Of a DNA stretch of 64,000 bases, positions 44,475-53,526 are shown in pieces. The DNA is taken from the NCBI RefSeq assembly GCF_900013425.1, contig NZ_FBXK01000001.1, positions 1,052,501 through 1,116,500 of the forward strand, in the 5' to 3' direction. Source of the DNA: Sphingobium sp. Z007. GTDB lineage: Bacteria; Pseudomonadota; Alphaproteobacteria; Sphingomonadales; Sphingomonadaceae. Position numbers and translations under genes: made by a program. The notes under the pieces are model-generated. The model saw only the letters and a list, made by a program, of their open reading frames with translations. It was not told the origin of the DNA and did no database searches. Every line of letters starts with the position of its first letter. The stretch's first letter is position 1.

Positions 44475-45509
44475 ATGGGGCGCCAGCCCAGCAGCAAGCC
44501 GACGAGCTTCGACATCGCCTATCTGGCGGGCGTGTCGCAGCCAACTGTCAGCCGCGCGCTGCGCGGATCGCGATCGGTCAGCCTGGCCACGCGCCAGCGG
44601 ATCGAGGCGATCGCGCGCGAACTCAACTATTCGGTCGATAAAAATGCATCCTCGCTCCGGTCGCAGCGGTCGAACACCATCGCCCTGCTGTTCTTCGAAG
44701 ATCCCACCCCCGATGAATCCAACATCAATCCCTTCTTCCTGGCGATGCTGGGGTCGATCACACGGCAATGCGGCGCGCGGGGGCTGGACCTGCTCATCTC
44801 CTTCCAGAAGATGGAGGATGACTGGCACGTCCGTTACCAGGACAGCCATCGCGCCGACGGCCTCATCCTGCTGGGCTATGGCGACTATACGCTCTACCAG
44901 CGGCGGCTGACCGAACTGGTCGACCATGGCACGCATTTCGTGCGCTGGGGGTCGGTGGACGACGATACGATCGGCCCCACCGTGGGGTCGGACAATGTCG
45001 GGGCGGGGCAGCTGGCGGGCGATCATCTGCTAGGGATCGGACGACGGCGCATCGCCTTTCTGGGGCAGGCGGACGAACATTATCCCGAATTTGCCGATCG
45101 CTATCGCGGCCTGTGCCAGGCGATGGCAGCGGTCGGCATCGCCCCTGATCCAGCGTTGCAGGTCGATGCGCTGACGGCCGAGGATGCCGGCCATGCCGCC
45201 ACGCAGACACTGATCGCGCGTGGCGTCCTGTTCGACGCCATCTTTGCCGCGAGCGACCTGATCGCTATCGGCGCAATGCGCGCGCTGGCGGAGGCGGGCC
45301 TGTCAGTGCCTGGCGATGTCGCCATTATCGGCTTTGACGATATCCCCGCCGCCAGCCTGACCACGCCGCCGCTGACCACGATCATGCAGGACATGAAGGG
45401 CGCCGGCCAATTGCTGGTCGATACCCTGGTCGCGCAGGTGGAGGATCGGCCGCTGCCGCCCTGCACGCTGGGCACCAGGCTGGTCGTGCGGCGAAGCACG
45501 GCCGGATAG
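44475..45509 (+). CDS. LacI-family transcriptional regulator of the maltodextrin locus
   Basis: 344 aa. Helix-turn-helix and hinge region: SFDIAYLAGVSQPTVSRALRGSRSVSLATRQRIEAIARELNY (about 12-55). The sensor domain has NTIALLFFEDP, FAASDLIAIGAMRALAEAGLSVPGDVAIIGFDD and TIMQDMKGAGQLLVDTL. GGGAGGAGAG lies just before the ATG. It is divergent from the TonB-amylase-glucosidase-GH97 operon and probably represses it in the absence of maltose-like sugars, binding the palindromes at 44333-44349. Confidence 0.9.
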   Translation: MGRQPSSKPTSFDIAYLAGVSQPTVSRALRGSRSVSLATRQRIEAIARELNYSVDKNASSLRSQRSNTIALLFFEDPTPDESNINPFFLAMLGSITRQCGARGLDLLISFQKMEDDWHVRYQDSHRADGLILLGYGDYTLYQRRLTELVDHGTHFVRWGSVDDDTIGPTVGSDNVGAGQLAGDHLLGIGRRRIAFLGQADEHYPEFADRYRGLCQAMAAVGIAPDPALQVDALTAEDAGHAATQTLIARGVLFDAIFAASDLIAIGAMRALAEAGLSVPGDVAIIGFDDIPAASLTTPPLTTIMQDMKGAGQLLVDTLVAQVEDRPLPPCTLGTRLVVRRSTAG

Positions 45510-45516
45510 GATAGGG

Positions 45517-46911
45517 TCAGTCCTGCGGCGGTGCGTCCGTTCGGCCCGGCACGATCAGGTTGAGCATCACCGCCACCACCGCTGCCGGCAGCACGCCGGA
45601 TGCCAGGATGATGCGCGCGGACGCAGGCAGGTGGGAGAGCGCGTCCGGTTCGAGTTCCAGCCCGATGCCCAGCGACAAGGCGATGCCGAAAATCAGCATG
45701 TTGCGCTGCGTCCATGGGACCGCCGACAGCATCGACAGCGCGGCCGATGCGACCATGCCGAACATCAATATGACGCCGCCGCCCAGCACTTCGATGGGGA
45801 TGGTGGTGATGGCCGCGCCGATCTTGGGCACCAATCCGCACAGGACCAGGCATAGCGCGCCGACCGTCACGACATGGCGGCTGACGATGCCGGTGATGGC
45901 GATCAACCCCACATTCTGGCTGAAGCTGGTGTTGGGCATGGCCCCGAACAGCGCCCCGATCGCCGTGCCTACGCCATCGGCGGCCGTTGCGCCGATCAGT
46001 TCGCTGTCGCGCGCCGGACGGCCAATATTGGCTTCGCAAATGGCGGACACGTCGGCGATCGATTCGATCGCGGAGATGAAGCCCATCAGGCAGAAGCCCA
46101 TTATCGCGGAGGCCGACAGCGCAAAGCCGAAATGGAACGGATCGGGCAGCATGACGACAGGCGCTGAACCGATCGGGGCCAGCGACACGCGGCCCATTGC
46201 GGCGGCAAGCGCATAGCCCGCGAGCAGCCCCAGCAGGACAGATGCGGTGGACCACAGCCCCCGTCCGAAAAAGCTAAGCCCCAGCGTCGTGACGATGACC
46301 ACGCCCGCCAGCAGCCATCCCGACCCTGCGCCGTAAGCCGGTGTGCCCTGCGCCATAACCCCGCCGGCGGCATATTGGATGCCGACCCGCATCAGCGACA
46401 GCGCGATCATCAGCACGACAAGGCCCGTAACCAGCGGCGGCAGGGCGAAGCGGATACGGCCGACGAACATGCTCAGCACCGCGTGGAACAGTCCGCCGCA
46501 CAGCGCCGCGGCGGTGAGTTCCGCCATAGCCTCCACCCCGCGCCCGGCGCAGATCGGGATGATGACCGGCAGGAAGGCGAAGCTGGTGCCCTGCACCAGG
46601 GGCAGGTGCGCGCCGACTGGCCCGACGCCCACCGTCTGGAGCAGGGTGGCGAGGCCGGCAAACAACATGGCCATCTGGATCATGTAGATCAGCGCGCCGG
46701 GGTCCGCCGATCCATAGCCGAAGCCGGCGGCGCCCGCGATGATGATGGCGGGCGTGATGTTGCTGACGAACATGGCCAGAACATGCTGGATGCCCAGCGG
46801 GATGGCGATGGCGAGGCCGGGAAAATGATCAGGATCGCGCGCCTGCGCCGCCGTCATGCCCGTCGGCTGCTCAGGAGCAGCCTGCGGTATGGCGAGCGGC
46901 GCTACGGTCAT
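45517..46911 (-). CDS. NCS2-family nucleobase:cation symporter (uracil/xanthine permease type)
   Basis: 464 aa from the ATG at 46911, which overlaps the NUP stop as ATGA. About 14 membrane segments. The nucleobase-transporter signature appears as SFSQNVGLIAITGI, and the substrate-site Glu region as GFISAIESIADVSAICE. The operon with a NUP protein and a TonB receptor points to purine bases (xanthine, hypoxanthine or urate) rather than uracil (inference). It is the last gene of its operon and converges on the LacI gene with an 8-bp gap. Confidence 0.9.
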   Translation of the reverse strand: MTVAPLAIPQAAPEQPTGMTAAQARDPDHFPGLAIAIPLGIQHVLAMFVSNITPAIIIAGAAGFGYGSADPGALIYMIQMAMLFAGLATLLQTVGVGPVGAHLPLVQGTSFAFLPVIIPICAGRGVEAMAELTAAALCGGLFHAVLSMFVGRIRFALPPLVTGLVVLMIALSLMRVGIQYAAGGVMAQGTPAYGAGSGWLLAGVVIVTTLGLSFFGRGLWSTASVLLGLLAGYALAAAMGRVSLAPIGSAPVVMLPDPFHFGFALSASAIMGFCLMGFISAIESIADVSAICEANIGRPARDSELIGATAADGVGTAIGALFGAMPNTSFSQNVGLIAITGIVSRHVVTVGALCLVLCGLVPKIGAAITTIPIEVLGGGVILMFGMVASAALSMLSAVPWTQRNMLIFGIALSLGIGLELEPDALSHLPASARIILASGVLPAAVVAVMLNLIVPGRTDAPPQD

Positions 46912-48005
46912 TGCGGCGGCGCCTGCTCGTAGCGATCCCAATGATCCAGCAGTTCGTCCACGACCTTTGACCCGACCAGATACAGGCTTTCGAGCGATGC
47001 CCGCATCCCCGAATAGCCTTCATTTTCCCGCATCAGATTGTCGGCGGCGGCAACGCCTTCGGGCGGCATGGAGAAATTGCTGCCTGATCGCAGCACCATG
47101 ACCCGGTCTTTGTCCACCCGCCCGGCGTGGCCCAGATAGGTTATGGCCTGCAACGTCCCCGTTTCCTCCATGGCGGAGGTCACGAACTCTCCCTTTCCGC
47201 TGGTGGAATAACGGGTGAAGTCATTCGCCCAGCGATTGAGCAGCTTGCCATGCCAGAAGGTCATGGCGGACAACTGATCGCCGATCAGGACGAAGGGCGG
47301 CTTTTGCGCATTGGGATAGCCCTTGTAGCGCGCCCGTTCCTGCTGGATGCCGGGATCGTCGGGAATGACCACGTCCTTGGTCAGGGCGAAAGCCCAGTCG
47401 ACCAGCTTGGGGTTGAGCGCGAACACCCGGCCTTCGGTGATGGGCGGGCTCGTGTCGCCCGGTCCCTTCTTGTCGAGGGGGAAGAAGCCCGACGGCCAGT
47501 CCTTGGGAATCTCGCGCGCATCGATTTCATGGGCCAGGTCGCCATCGACGCTGTAGCGCGCCCAAGCGGCCGATCCGATGGAGGCATCCTGCGGGTCAAT
47601 CCCAGCGATCCCGGCCACCAGCCAATAGGCTTTGGACAAGTCAAAACGCGGGTCGAGGCCCAGCGCCATGGTCGCGGTGGCGGACCGTGCGGTGCCGACC
47701 CCGGTCACCATCGCCAATATCTGACTGTCGGGATTGTAGAAAAGGTCGTGATAGCCCTGCGGAAAGGGGATGCGCGTATCAAGATGTCGCCTTTCCTTCC
47801 ACAGCTGAAATTCGCCGGGCGCGTCGCCCTGGTCCGCGCCGATCTCGAACATGGTGACGATGACCATGCGCACCGGCAGCGTCGCGGTGCAGGCTTTGGT
47901 CGGCGTGCAAGCGAGGACGGCTTCGACCGGCGGTGTGGCGGCAGGCGCGACGCCCGCCCCTGCCAAGGCAGCAAGCGGGAGGACGCAGCGGAAAAGGGTG
48001 CGCAT
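46908..48005 (-). CDS. Exported NUP-family (purine nucleoside permease-annotated) protein, copy 1
   Basis: 365 aa from the ATG at 48005 (AAGGA about 7 bases upstream), with a signal peptide (about 1-22). Characteristic strings are RMVIVTMFEIGADQGDAPGEFQLW, VTGVGTARSATATMALGLDPRFDLSKAYWLVAGIAGIDP, SIGSAAWARYSVDGDL and SAMEETGTLQAITYLG. The family was named for a yeast nucleoside permease but, as I recall, belongs to the nucleoside phosphorylase superfamily. It has no membrane segments beyond the leader, so a periplasmic nucleoside-binding or base-releasing role is more likely. It is coupled to the NCS2 permease. Confidence 0.85.
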   Translation of the reverse strand: MRTLFRCVLPLAALAGAGVAPAATPPVEAVLACTPTKACTATLPVRMVIVTMFEIGADQGDAPGEFQLWKERRHLDTRIPFPQGYHDLFYNPDSQILAMVTGVGTARSATATMALGLDPRFDLSKAYWLVAGIAGIDPQDASIGSAAWARYSVDGDLAHEIDAREIPKDWPSGFFPLDKKGPGDTSPPITEGRVFALNPKLVDWAFALTKDVVIPDDPGIQQERARYKGYPNAQKPPFVLIGDQLSAMTFWHGKLLNRWANDFTRYSTSGKGEFVTSAMEETGTLQAITYLGHAGRVDKDRVMVLRSGSNFSMPPEGVAAADNLMRENEGYSGMRASLESLYLVGSKVVDELLDHWDRYEQAPPQ

Positions 48006-48067
48006 CGGAGTTCCTTGGCAATAGGGGGCAGGAGCGTCCCGGACAGGGGCGCTCCTGCGATAGTGCA

Positions 48068-50578
48068 TCAGAACTTATAGACGGCGGACGCCTGGAAGCT
48101 GCGCGGCCGTTCCGGCAGGACGATGGTGCTGCCGAACAATTCGGTGAAGTTGGCGCGGAAATATTTCTCGTTGGTCGCGTTCTTGACCACCAGGCGCAAC
48201 AGCATCGGTCCGGTTTCGAACGATACGCCCAGGTCCACCGTGGTATAGGCCGGCAGCTTTACGGCCTGACTTTGGCCCGAATAGACCGAATCGACATGCA
48301 CCAGGCTGCCCGACAAAGCGAGGCCGAAGTCGAACGCATAGGTCGCGGTGGCCGAATACATGTTTTCAGGAATACCCGCGCGCTTGGAATCGTTCCGGCT
48401 GTTGATCGGCACCAGCCCGATCGGCTGGCCACCCAGATAAAGGGTCGGATCGGACACGTTCACCAGATCCTCGATGCCAAAGAAGCTGAACAGGCTGCCG
48501 TCCTGCAACGCGGTCAGATTATAGACATTGGTGTGGGTATAGGCGCCGGTAATGAGCAGGTGACGATCGACCGACCAGCGGAATTCCGCCTCCAGTCCCT
48601 TGGTCTCGACCGACTGGTTCACCGTGATCGACTGGATATTAAAGTCGGTGCGCTTCTGCTTATAGACCGACACGGCCGCATAGAGCTTGTTGTCGAGCCA
48701 ACTGCCCTTGATCCCGCCTTCATAAAGTTTGGAGGCGGACAGGAAAGTGCCGCCGGCGACATCGGCCGGATAGATTTCCGCGCCCTGACCCGCAATCACC
48801 GTCGATTGCTTGGCGATGGTGCCATAGGGGATCAGGCCGAAGGGCAGCTTGTAGGATGCGCTGCCCGACCAGGACCAGGCGCCCTTGCTACCGCTGGCGT
48901 TATTCGCCGCCAGGCCGGCCGCGGGTGCTTCCATCTTGGACGTGATGTTCGTCGCCTTGACGTCCAGATGGTCGTAGCGCGCGCCCAGCGTTACATCCAG
49001 GCCAAAGGCAAAGTCCAAATCGACCAGCCCCGCCAGCGCCAGGTCGCTATAATGGCCGACGACATAATTGGTGTAGTCGCAGTCGCATTCGGTCGACAAC
49101 AGTCGATCCGACAAGGCGTCATAGCCCACCGTCAAGTCGACGCGGTGGAAATATTCATAGTTGAAGTCGTCGCCATGCGCGAACTTAGTGTAGCGGACCG
49201 ACGGCGACAGCTGGAACGAGAATTTGCCCGCGCTGCTCTCCAGCGTCTTGGATGCGACGATCTTGTCCTCGATCACCCAGCTGTCATGGAATTGCGAGAA
49301 GCCGTAGGCGTTCTCGTTCATATTTTCATAGCTGTCGTAGAACCACTGGTTCTTCAGCTCGAAACCGCTGTCGGCCGTGTAGATAGCATCGAAATAGAAG
49401 GTCGATCCCCGATTGACCAAACGATCGTCCTTGCCGGTCAGCACGTCGCGGCGGCTGAGCTTTGTCGTGCCGGTGTTGGTCAGCGCCAGACTGGGATAGG
49501 TCGAGGTGAAGCAGGCGTCGGTAAAGCCGCTGGCGAAGGGGCTGAAGGTACTGTTCGGGCAGGAGAAGTTGCCGAAAATCGAGAATCCGCCGGGCACCGA
49601 AGCCTTGATTTCCTGCTGCGAAATCTGCCCGTCGCCGCTGGTATCCAGCGGCTGCGCCTGGCCGGTGATATAGGTGCCGTCATCGACCAGCGCCTGAGTC
49701 AGGCGGTTCCAGCCGCCATTTTGCTGGCCCTTGTAATTTTGATACTGGCCGCCGAACTCAATGCGGACATGGTCCGACAGGTCGGTGTCGAAGGAACCTT
49801 GCAGGATGGTCTGCTTGGTCGACATGTTGCGATAATAGCTGCCGTCATCCTCATATTGGCCGAACAGGCTGTAGCCGAATTCCTGCTCGCCGATTTTGAG
49901 CGGGCCGGAGACATTGCCCTTGACGACGTTCATGTCCCAGCTACCGCGGGTGTAGCTGATTTCGCCCGTTGCCTTATCGCGCAACTTGCCGTCCGCAACG
50001 CGCGCCGATTTCGGCACGAAATTCATGTAGCCGCCGGTCTTGGAGGGACCGAAAATGGGCGACGCCGGGCCGCGGACGATGTCGATGCGGTCCGATGCGC
50101 CGATGGGCGTGGGATAGTTGCCCGGATTGTCCAGGCGACGCATGCCGCGGAAATAGACTTCGCCGGGCGTGCCGCGAATGTCGAGCGCCCCGCCGACGCC
50201 GAAGAAACTGTTAGTAAAGGTGCCAGGCGCCTGCGCGACCAGGTCATAAATGTCGGTGATCCCGAACCGCTCCATCTGCTCGCTGCTGATGGTGGAGGCG
50301 GAGCGCGGGGTTTCGAGGATCGTCTTGTCGAAGCCGAAAATCGATCCGACATTTTTGATTGGCAGCGCGTCGAGCGCGCCGGTGACGACGATTTCGGCGG
50401 TCGGTTCCGGTGCATCCTCCGGCGCGGGCGTTTGTGCCCAGGCGGTGGAACTCAGCCCAGGACTTAGGGCGGTGCAGGACAGCAACGCCAGCGTGGCGAT
50501 GGCGGTCGATCCAGGTCGCGAACGATGTTGCCGCGTAGCATTATTATTAGAACGATGAAAAGGCAGATGATGCGCCAT
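48068..50578 (-). CDS. TonB-dependent receptor of the purine locus
   Basis: 836 aa from the ATG at 50578 (AAGGGG 7 bases upstream). A long leader with a hydrophobic core (about 25-50) is followed by TAEIVVTGALDALPIKN. The plug resembles siderophore-type receptors: ETPRSASTISSEQMERFGITDIYDLVAQAPGTF, IRGTPGEVYFRGMRRLDN and IDIVRGPASPIFGPSKTGGYMNFVPK. The final strand RSFQASAVYKF is intact. An extracellular-loop stretch DTSGDGQISQQEI fits a calcium-binding EF-hand loop. The operon with NUP and NCS2 suggests purine nucleoside or nucleotide uptake (inference). A 62-bp gap separates it from the NUP gene. Confidence 0.88.
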   Translation of the reverse strand: MAHHLPFHRSNNNATRQHRSRPGSTAIATLALLSCTALSPGLSSTAWAQTPAPEDAPEPTAEIVVTGALDALPIKNVGSIFGFDKTILETPRSASTISSEQMERFGITDIYDLVAQAPGTFTNSFFGVGGALDIRGTPGEVYFRGMRRLDNPGNYPTPIGASDRIDIVRGPASPIFGPSKTGGYMNFVPKSARVADGKLRDKATGEISYTRGSWDMNVVKGNVSGPLKIGEQEFGYSLFGQYEDDGSYYRNMSTKQTILQGSFDTDLSDHVRIEFGGQYQNYKGQQNGGWNRLTQALVDDGTYITGQAQPLDTSGDGQISQQEIKASVPGGFSIFGNFSCPNSTFSPFASGFTDACFTSTYPSLALTNTGTTKLSRRDVLTGKDDRLVNRGSTFYFDAIYTADSGFELKNQWFYDSYENMNENAYGFSQFHDSWVIEDKIVASKTLESSAGKFSFQLSPSVRYTKFAHGDDFNYEYFHRVDLTVGYDALSDRLLSTECDCDYTNYVVGHYSDLALAGLVDLDFAFGLDVTLGARYDHLDVKATNITSKMEAPAAGLAANNASGSKGAWSWSGSASYKLPFGLIPYGTIAKQSTVIAGQGAEIYPADVAGGTFLSASKLYEGGIKGSWLDNKLYAAVSVYKQKRTDFNIQSITVNQSVETKGLEAEFRWSVDRHLLITGAYTHTNVYNLTALQDGSLFSFFGIEDLVNVSDPTLYLGGQPIGLVPINSRNDSKRAGIPENMYSATATYAFDFGLALSGSLVHVDSVYSGQSQAVKLPAYTTVDLGVSFETGPMLLRLVVKNATNEKYFRANFTELFGSTIVLPERPRSFQASAVYKF

Positions 50579-50600
50579 GTTGAGCCCCCTTAATGATGGC

Positions 50601-50629
50601 GGCGAAGCGTAAATCCCCACAGCTTCGCC
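50601..50629. promoter_or_regulatory. Leader stem-loop before the purine-locus TonB receptor
   Basis: GGCGAAGC pairs with GCTTCGCC around 13 bases, 23 bases before the start codon on the minus strand. It could be a 5' leader structure. It is not recognisable as a known purine riboswitch. Confidence 0.3.
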
Positions 50630-50670
50630 AGCCGGTTATCCCTGCTGTCTTCCTCTCCCATGGAAATTTC

Positions 50671-50688
50671 TCATGCTGCGATGCATGA
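50671..50688. promoter_or_regulatory. Palindrome upstream of the purine-locus TonB operon
   Basis: TCATGC and GCATGA flank TGCGAT symmetrically, about 95 bp upstream of the receptor start. A possible regulator site; the binding protein is unknown. Confidence 0.3.
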
Positions 50689-50765
50689 TGCTAATAGTCT
50701 TGACGCGCCGCAGCAAAGAAAATGTCATATTTTTTATCGTTGTTATTCCGGTCGTCTTCGGCCTT

Positions 50766-52295
50766 TTAGGGTCCGATCGATTTATGAAGGCTGGAAACGG
50801 TAACGTCTTCGAAAGCCTGGAAATCTTCCTCTAATTGGATTTGAAGCGCAGCCTTGGAACTGGATCGTGCAAGGCTGCGACAACCATCGTCGGCCCAGCC
50901 TGCGGCGCAGGGCGGGGCGAGTGTGCCCACATGCCGGTCCGCCCAGATGCTGGCCCCGTCGATGAACGCCCGTTCCAGGCTGGTGCGTGCCATCTGCTTG
51001 AGATCCGCATAGCCCATGCCCTGTTCGCGCGCGGCGCGCAGATATTCCTGGGTCATGTCAGTGCGCAATATGCCCTGGTCGTCGGTCGATAGCAGCGTCG
51101 GGACGCCCGCCTTGCGATAAAGGCGCAGCGGATGATCGTCGCCCTTCACCCCCAATATCACTGCATTGCTGGTCAGGTTGATCTCCACTGCGACATCGTC
51201 GCGCGCCATCCGCGCCAGTGTGGCGACGGCGTCGTCTTCATAAGCGATGGCGGTGCCATGACCGATCCGTTCCGCCCCGGCGTCCAACGCCTGGGCGATA
51301 TGGTCGCGCAGCGCAGCGGGCGGCACCAGACCGAACGCCAGTTCGCCTGCATGCAGGGTGCGATGCACGCGAGGATGCCGTTCCGCCAGAAAACGGATCA
51401 TCGCCATGTGCAGATCATAATCGCGCAGCGCGATCACCCAATCTTCCGGCTGGACGATGTTGATGCCGACATAGCGCGGATCGCGATCGGCGAGGGCAAA
51501 GGCGAGGATCAGCGAGGTGAAGGCCTGCGCGGGCGGCAGGTCGCGCCAGCCCCAGGCGAGATAGCGGATCGCAACGCCGCAGCCCGGATCGGGGCTCGCA
51601 CCGCCACAGGCCAGCGCCTTGGCCGCCGCCGCCTCGTTCGCATCCAGTTCCGCGATCGCCCGATCGATGACGGGCTTCGCTTCTTTGATCGTCCGGCTGT
51701 AGAAGGCGGCCAGGCCGCTGGCGTCCAACGGCGTGTCCGCCGCGCCCAGCGTCGAAGCGATCAGTGCGTCAGGATTGTAGATCAGTTCCAGATAGCCGAC
51801 CCGATCGCCCGCTGCGACCTGCCGCGCAACAACCAAGGCGCCGGCGTCCGCGGCCGGGCCAGTCGGGCCGAACCGTTCGAAACTGCCGAAAAACTGCGTA
51901 TGGCCCGATGCGTCATTCGCGCCCACGCCGTGCTGGACGCCGCGCGTCGACATGGCATCGACCAGCCGGGCGAAGGCGAAGGGGGTCTGTTCGCCCACAT
52001 GTTTGACCGTCCGCGATTCCGGGCAGGGCGGCGCGACGACGCGGGTGCCGCTATCGTCGACGCACAGGCCTGCCTGCGCTGCCCAGCGCAGATAATCTTC
52101 CGCATAGGGGGTGCCGCTCAGATGATTGTGCAGGTCGCCGCCCTTGGGCATCGCCTTGAGGAACAGCCGCAGCGCGGGCGGACTGTCCGCGAGCCGGTCG
52201 AAAAGGGCGGCCGCAGCCGCTTCTCCACTTGTCGTCTGCGCCGCAGCCGGCGACAGCACGGCCAGCGAGGTCATAAGGGCCAGGCCGTGCTTCAT
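50766..52295 (-). CDS. Exported adenosine deaminase family protein
   Basis: 509 aa with a signal peptide (MKHGLALMTSLAVLSPAAAQ), longer than cytosolic enzymes. Metal and catalytic motifs are GGDLHNHLSGTP, RTLHAGELAFG, GAERIGHGTAIA and PTLLSTDDQGILR. It should convert periplasmic adenosine (or deoxyadenosine) to inosine. Extra Cys pairs (for example in CGGASPDPGCG and PCAAGWADDGC) fit an oxidising compartment. Its ATG overlaps the upstream NUP stop as ATGA, so the two products are made together. Confidence 0.88.
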   Translation of the reverse strand: MKHGLALMTSLAVLSPAAAQTTSGEAAAAALFDRLADSPPALRLFLKAMPKGGDLHNHLSGTPYAEDYLRWAAQAGLCVDDSGTRVVAPPCPESRTVKHVGEQTPFAFARLVDAMSTRGVQHGVGANDASGHTQFFGSFERFGPTGPAADAGALVVARQVAAGDRVGYLELIYNPDALIASTLGAADTPLDASGLAAFYSRTIKEAKPVIDRAIAELDANEAAAAKALACGGASPDPGCGVAIRYLAWGWRDLPPAQAFTSLILAFALADRDPRYVGINIVQPEDWVIALRDYDLHMAMIRFLAERHPRVHRTLHAGELAFGLVPPAALRDHIAQALDAGAERIGHGTAIAYEDDAVATLARMARDDVAVEINLTSNAVILGVKGDDHPLRLYRKAGVPTLLSTDDQGILRTDMTQEYLRAAREQGMGYADLKQMARTSLERAFIDGASIWADRHVGTLAPPCAAGWADDGCRSLARSSSKAALQIQLEEDFQAFEDVTVSSLHKSIGP

Positions 52296-53422
52296 TGCGG
52301 ATCGGTTCCCGGCACATGATCCTTGTAGCTATCCCAATGGCTCAGCAATTCATGCACTACCGGCACGCCGACGCGATAATTGGCTTCGAACGCAGCGACC
52401 TGGCCCGCGCCTTCATCGGCGACGCTTTCGACGGCTGATCGGCCCGGCGGCGGCATCGACGGATTGCTGCCGGTGCGCAGGACCAGCACGCGCCCCGGAT
52501 CAACCAGCCCTTGTTTCGCGGCGATTGCCATGGCGCCGGCCAGCGACTGGCTTTCCATGTTGGTCATGGCGAAACGGCCCTTGCCGCCAGTCCACAGCTT
52601 CACCCAGTCGCGCGCCCATTGGGTGCGCCCGGGGCCATGCCAGTAGCGGACTGACCCCAATGTTTCGCCCATCAGCACGAAGGGCGGCTTTTGCGCATTG
52701 GGATAGCCGGCCCAGGCCGCGCGCGCCTTTTGCAGCGCCGGACTGTCGGGAATGGTAACATCCTTGGTGCGATCATAGGCCCATTGCGCCAGGCTCTGGT
52801 TCAGCTTCACCGACATGGTCAGCTTGCCGGTATCGGTGAAACCAGCGAAGTTCTCGGTATTCTGGGGCAGCTTGTTGGGCGCGTCGGCTCCGATCGCGAA
52901 CAGGCCATAGGGCCAGTCCTTGCCCACTTCGCGATCGTCAAATTCCCGCAATGTGTCGCCCTGCACCACCCAGCGCGACCAGGCGGCGCTGCCGACGGAT
53001 GCGATTTGCGGATCGACGCCCGATATGCCGGTAAACAGCCAATAGGTCTTGCTGAAATCGAAACGCGGATCGAGCAGCAGGCTCATCAACTGTTCGGCGA
53101 CCCCGCCCAGCATCGTGTCCGGGCTGCCCCAGCACATGCCGTATAGTCCTGCCGCATTGCGGCGCAACGGGTGCAGCGCGCCCTTAATCGCGATGACCTC
53201 GGTCAGCTTCTCGCGCTCGGCCCAGAGCTGGAACTCGCCGGGCGCATCGCCCATATCCGCGCCCGGCTCGAAATTGGCGACGACGATGACCTTGACCGGG
53301 ATCGGCTTGACCGACGGCAGCGCTGGCACTGGCGGTTCGGCGCCGCGGCCCAACGACGAGCAGGCCAGCGCCGCAACCATCATGGCCATCGCCATCATCG
53401 TCTGTTTTGCGGACCCCGCCAT
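52292..53422 (-). CDS. Exported NUP-family protein, copy 2
   Basis: 376 aa with a signal peptide (about 1-28, ending in Cys/Ala-rich AALACSSLGRGAE). It shares with copy 1 VIVVANFEPGADMGDAPGEFQLWAER, LLDPRFDFSKTYWLFTGISGVDPQIASVGSAAW, YPNAQKPPFVLMGETLGS and NMESQSLAGAMAIA, but is clearly diverged. It is coupled to the exported adenosine deaminase, so it may take the inosine made there. The GTGVGT-like segment of copy 1 is replaced by CWGSPDT, hinting at a different ligand. It is divergent from the LysR gene. Confidence 0.85.
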   Translation of the reverse strand: MAGSAKQTMMAMAMMVAALACSSLGRGAEPPVPALPSVKPIPVKVIVVANFEPGADMGDAPGEFQLWAEREKLTEVIAIKGALHPLRRNAAGLYGMCWGSPDTMLGGVAEQLMSLLLDPRFDFSKTYWLFTGISGVDPQIASVGSAAWSRWVVQGDTLREFDDREVGKDWPYGLFAIGADAPNKLPQNTENFAGFTDTGKLTMSVKLNQSLAQWAYDRTKDVTIPDSPALQKARAAWAGYPNAQKPPFVLMGETLGSVRYWHGPGRTQWARDWVKLWTGGKGRFAMTNMESQSLAGAMAIAAKQGLVDPGRVLVLRTGSNPSMPPPGRSAVESVADEGAGQVAAFEANYRVGVPVVHELLSHWDSYKDHVPGTDPQ

Positions 53423-53464
53423 CCTTGCATCCCCACTATTTCACTCTGCGGTGCGAGTAAGGGC

Positions 53465-53482
53465 TTGACCTGATGCGATCAA
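53465..53482. promoter_or_regulatory. Inverted repeat in the NUP2/LysR divergent promoter
   Basis: TTGACCTGATGCGATCAA has TTGA/TCAA ends and an internal TGAT-GCG-ATCA palindrome, fitting a LysR-type T-N11-A site. TTGACC could also serve as a -35 element for the regulator gene. The 104-bp gap has no gene. Confidence 0.4.
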
Positions 53483-53526
53483 ACGCAATGAATCCTACGG
53501 AGTGTTGCAAAAATTAGGGTGGGTCC

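Noticed and set aside
47933..50467. 844-codon plus-strand open frame opposite the purine-locus TonB receptor
   Set aside because: It is antisense to a complete receptor with signal peptide and C-terminal strand; the product looks random.
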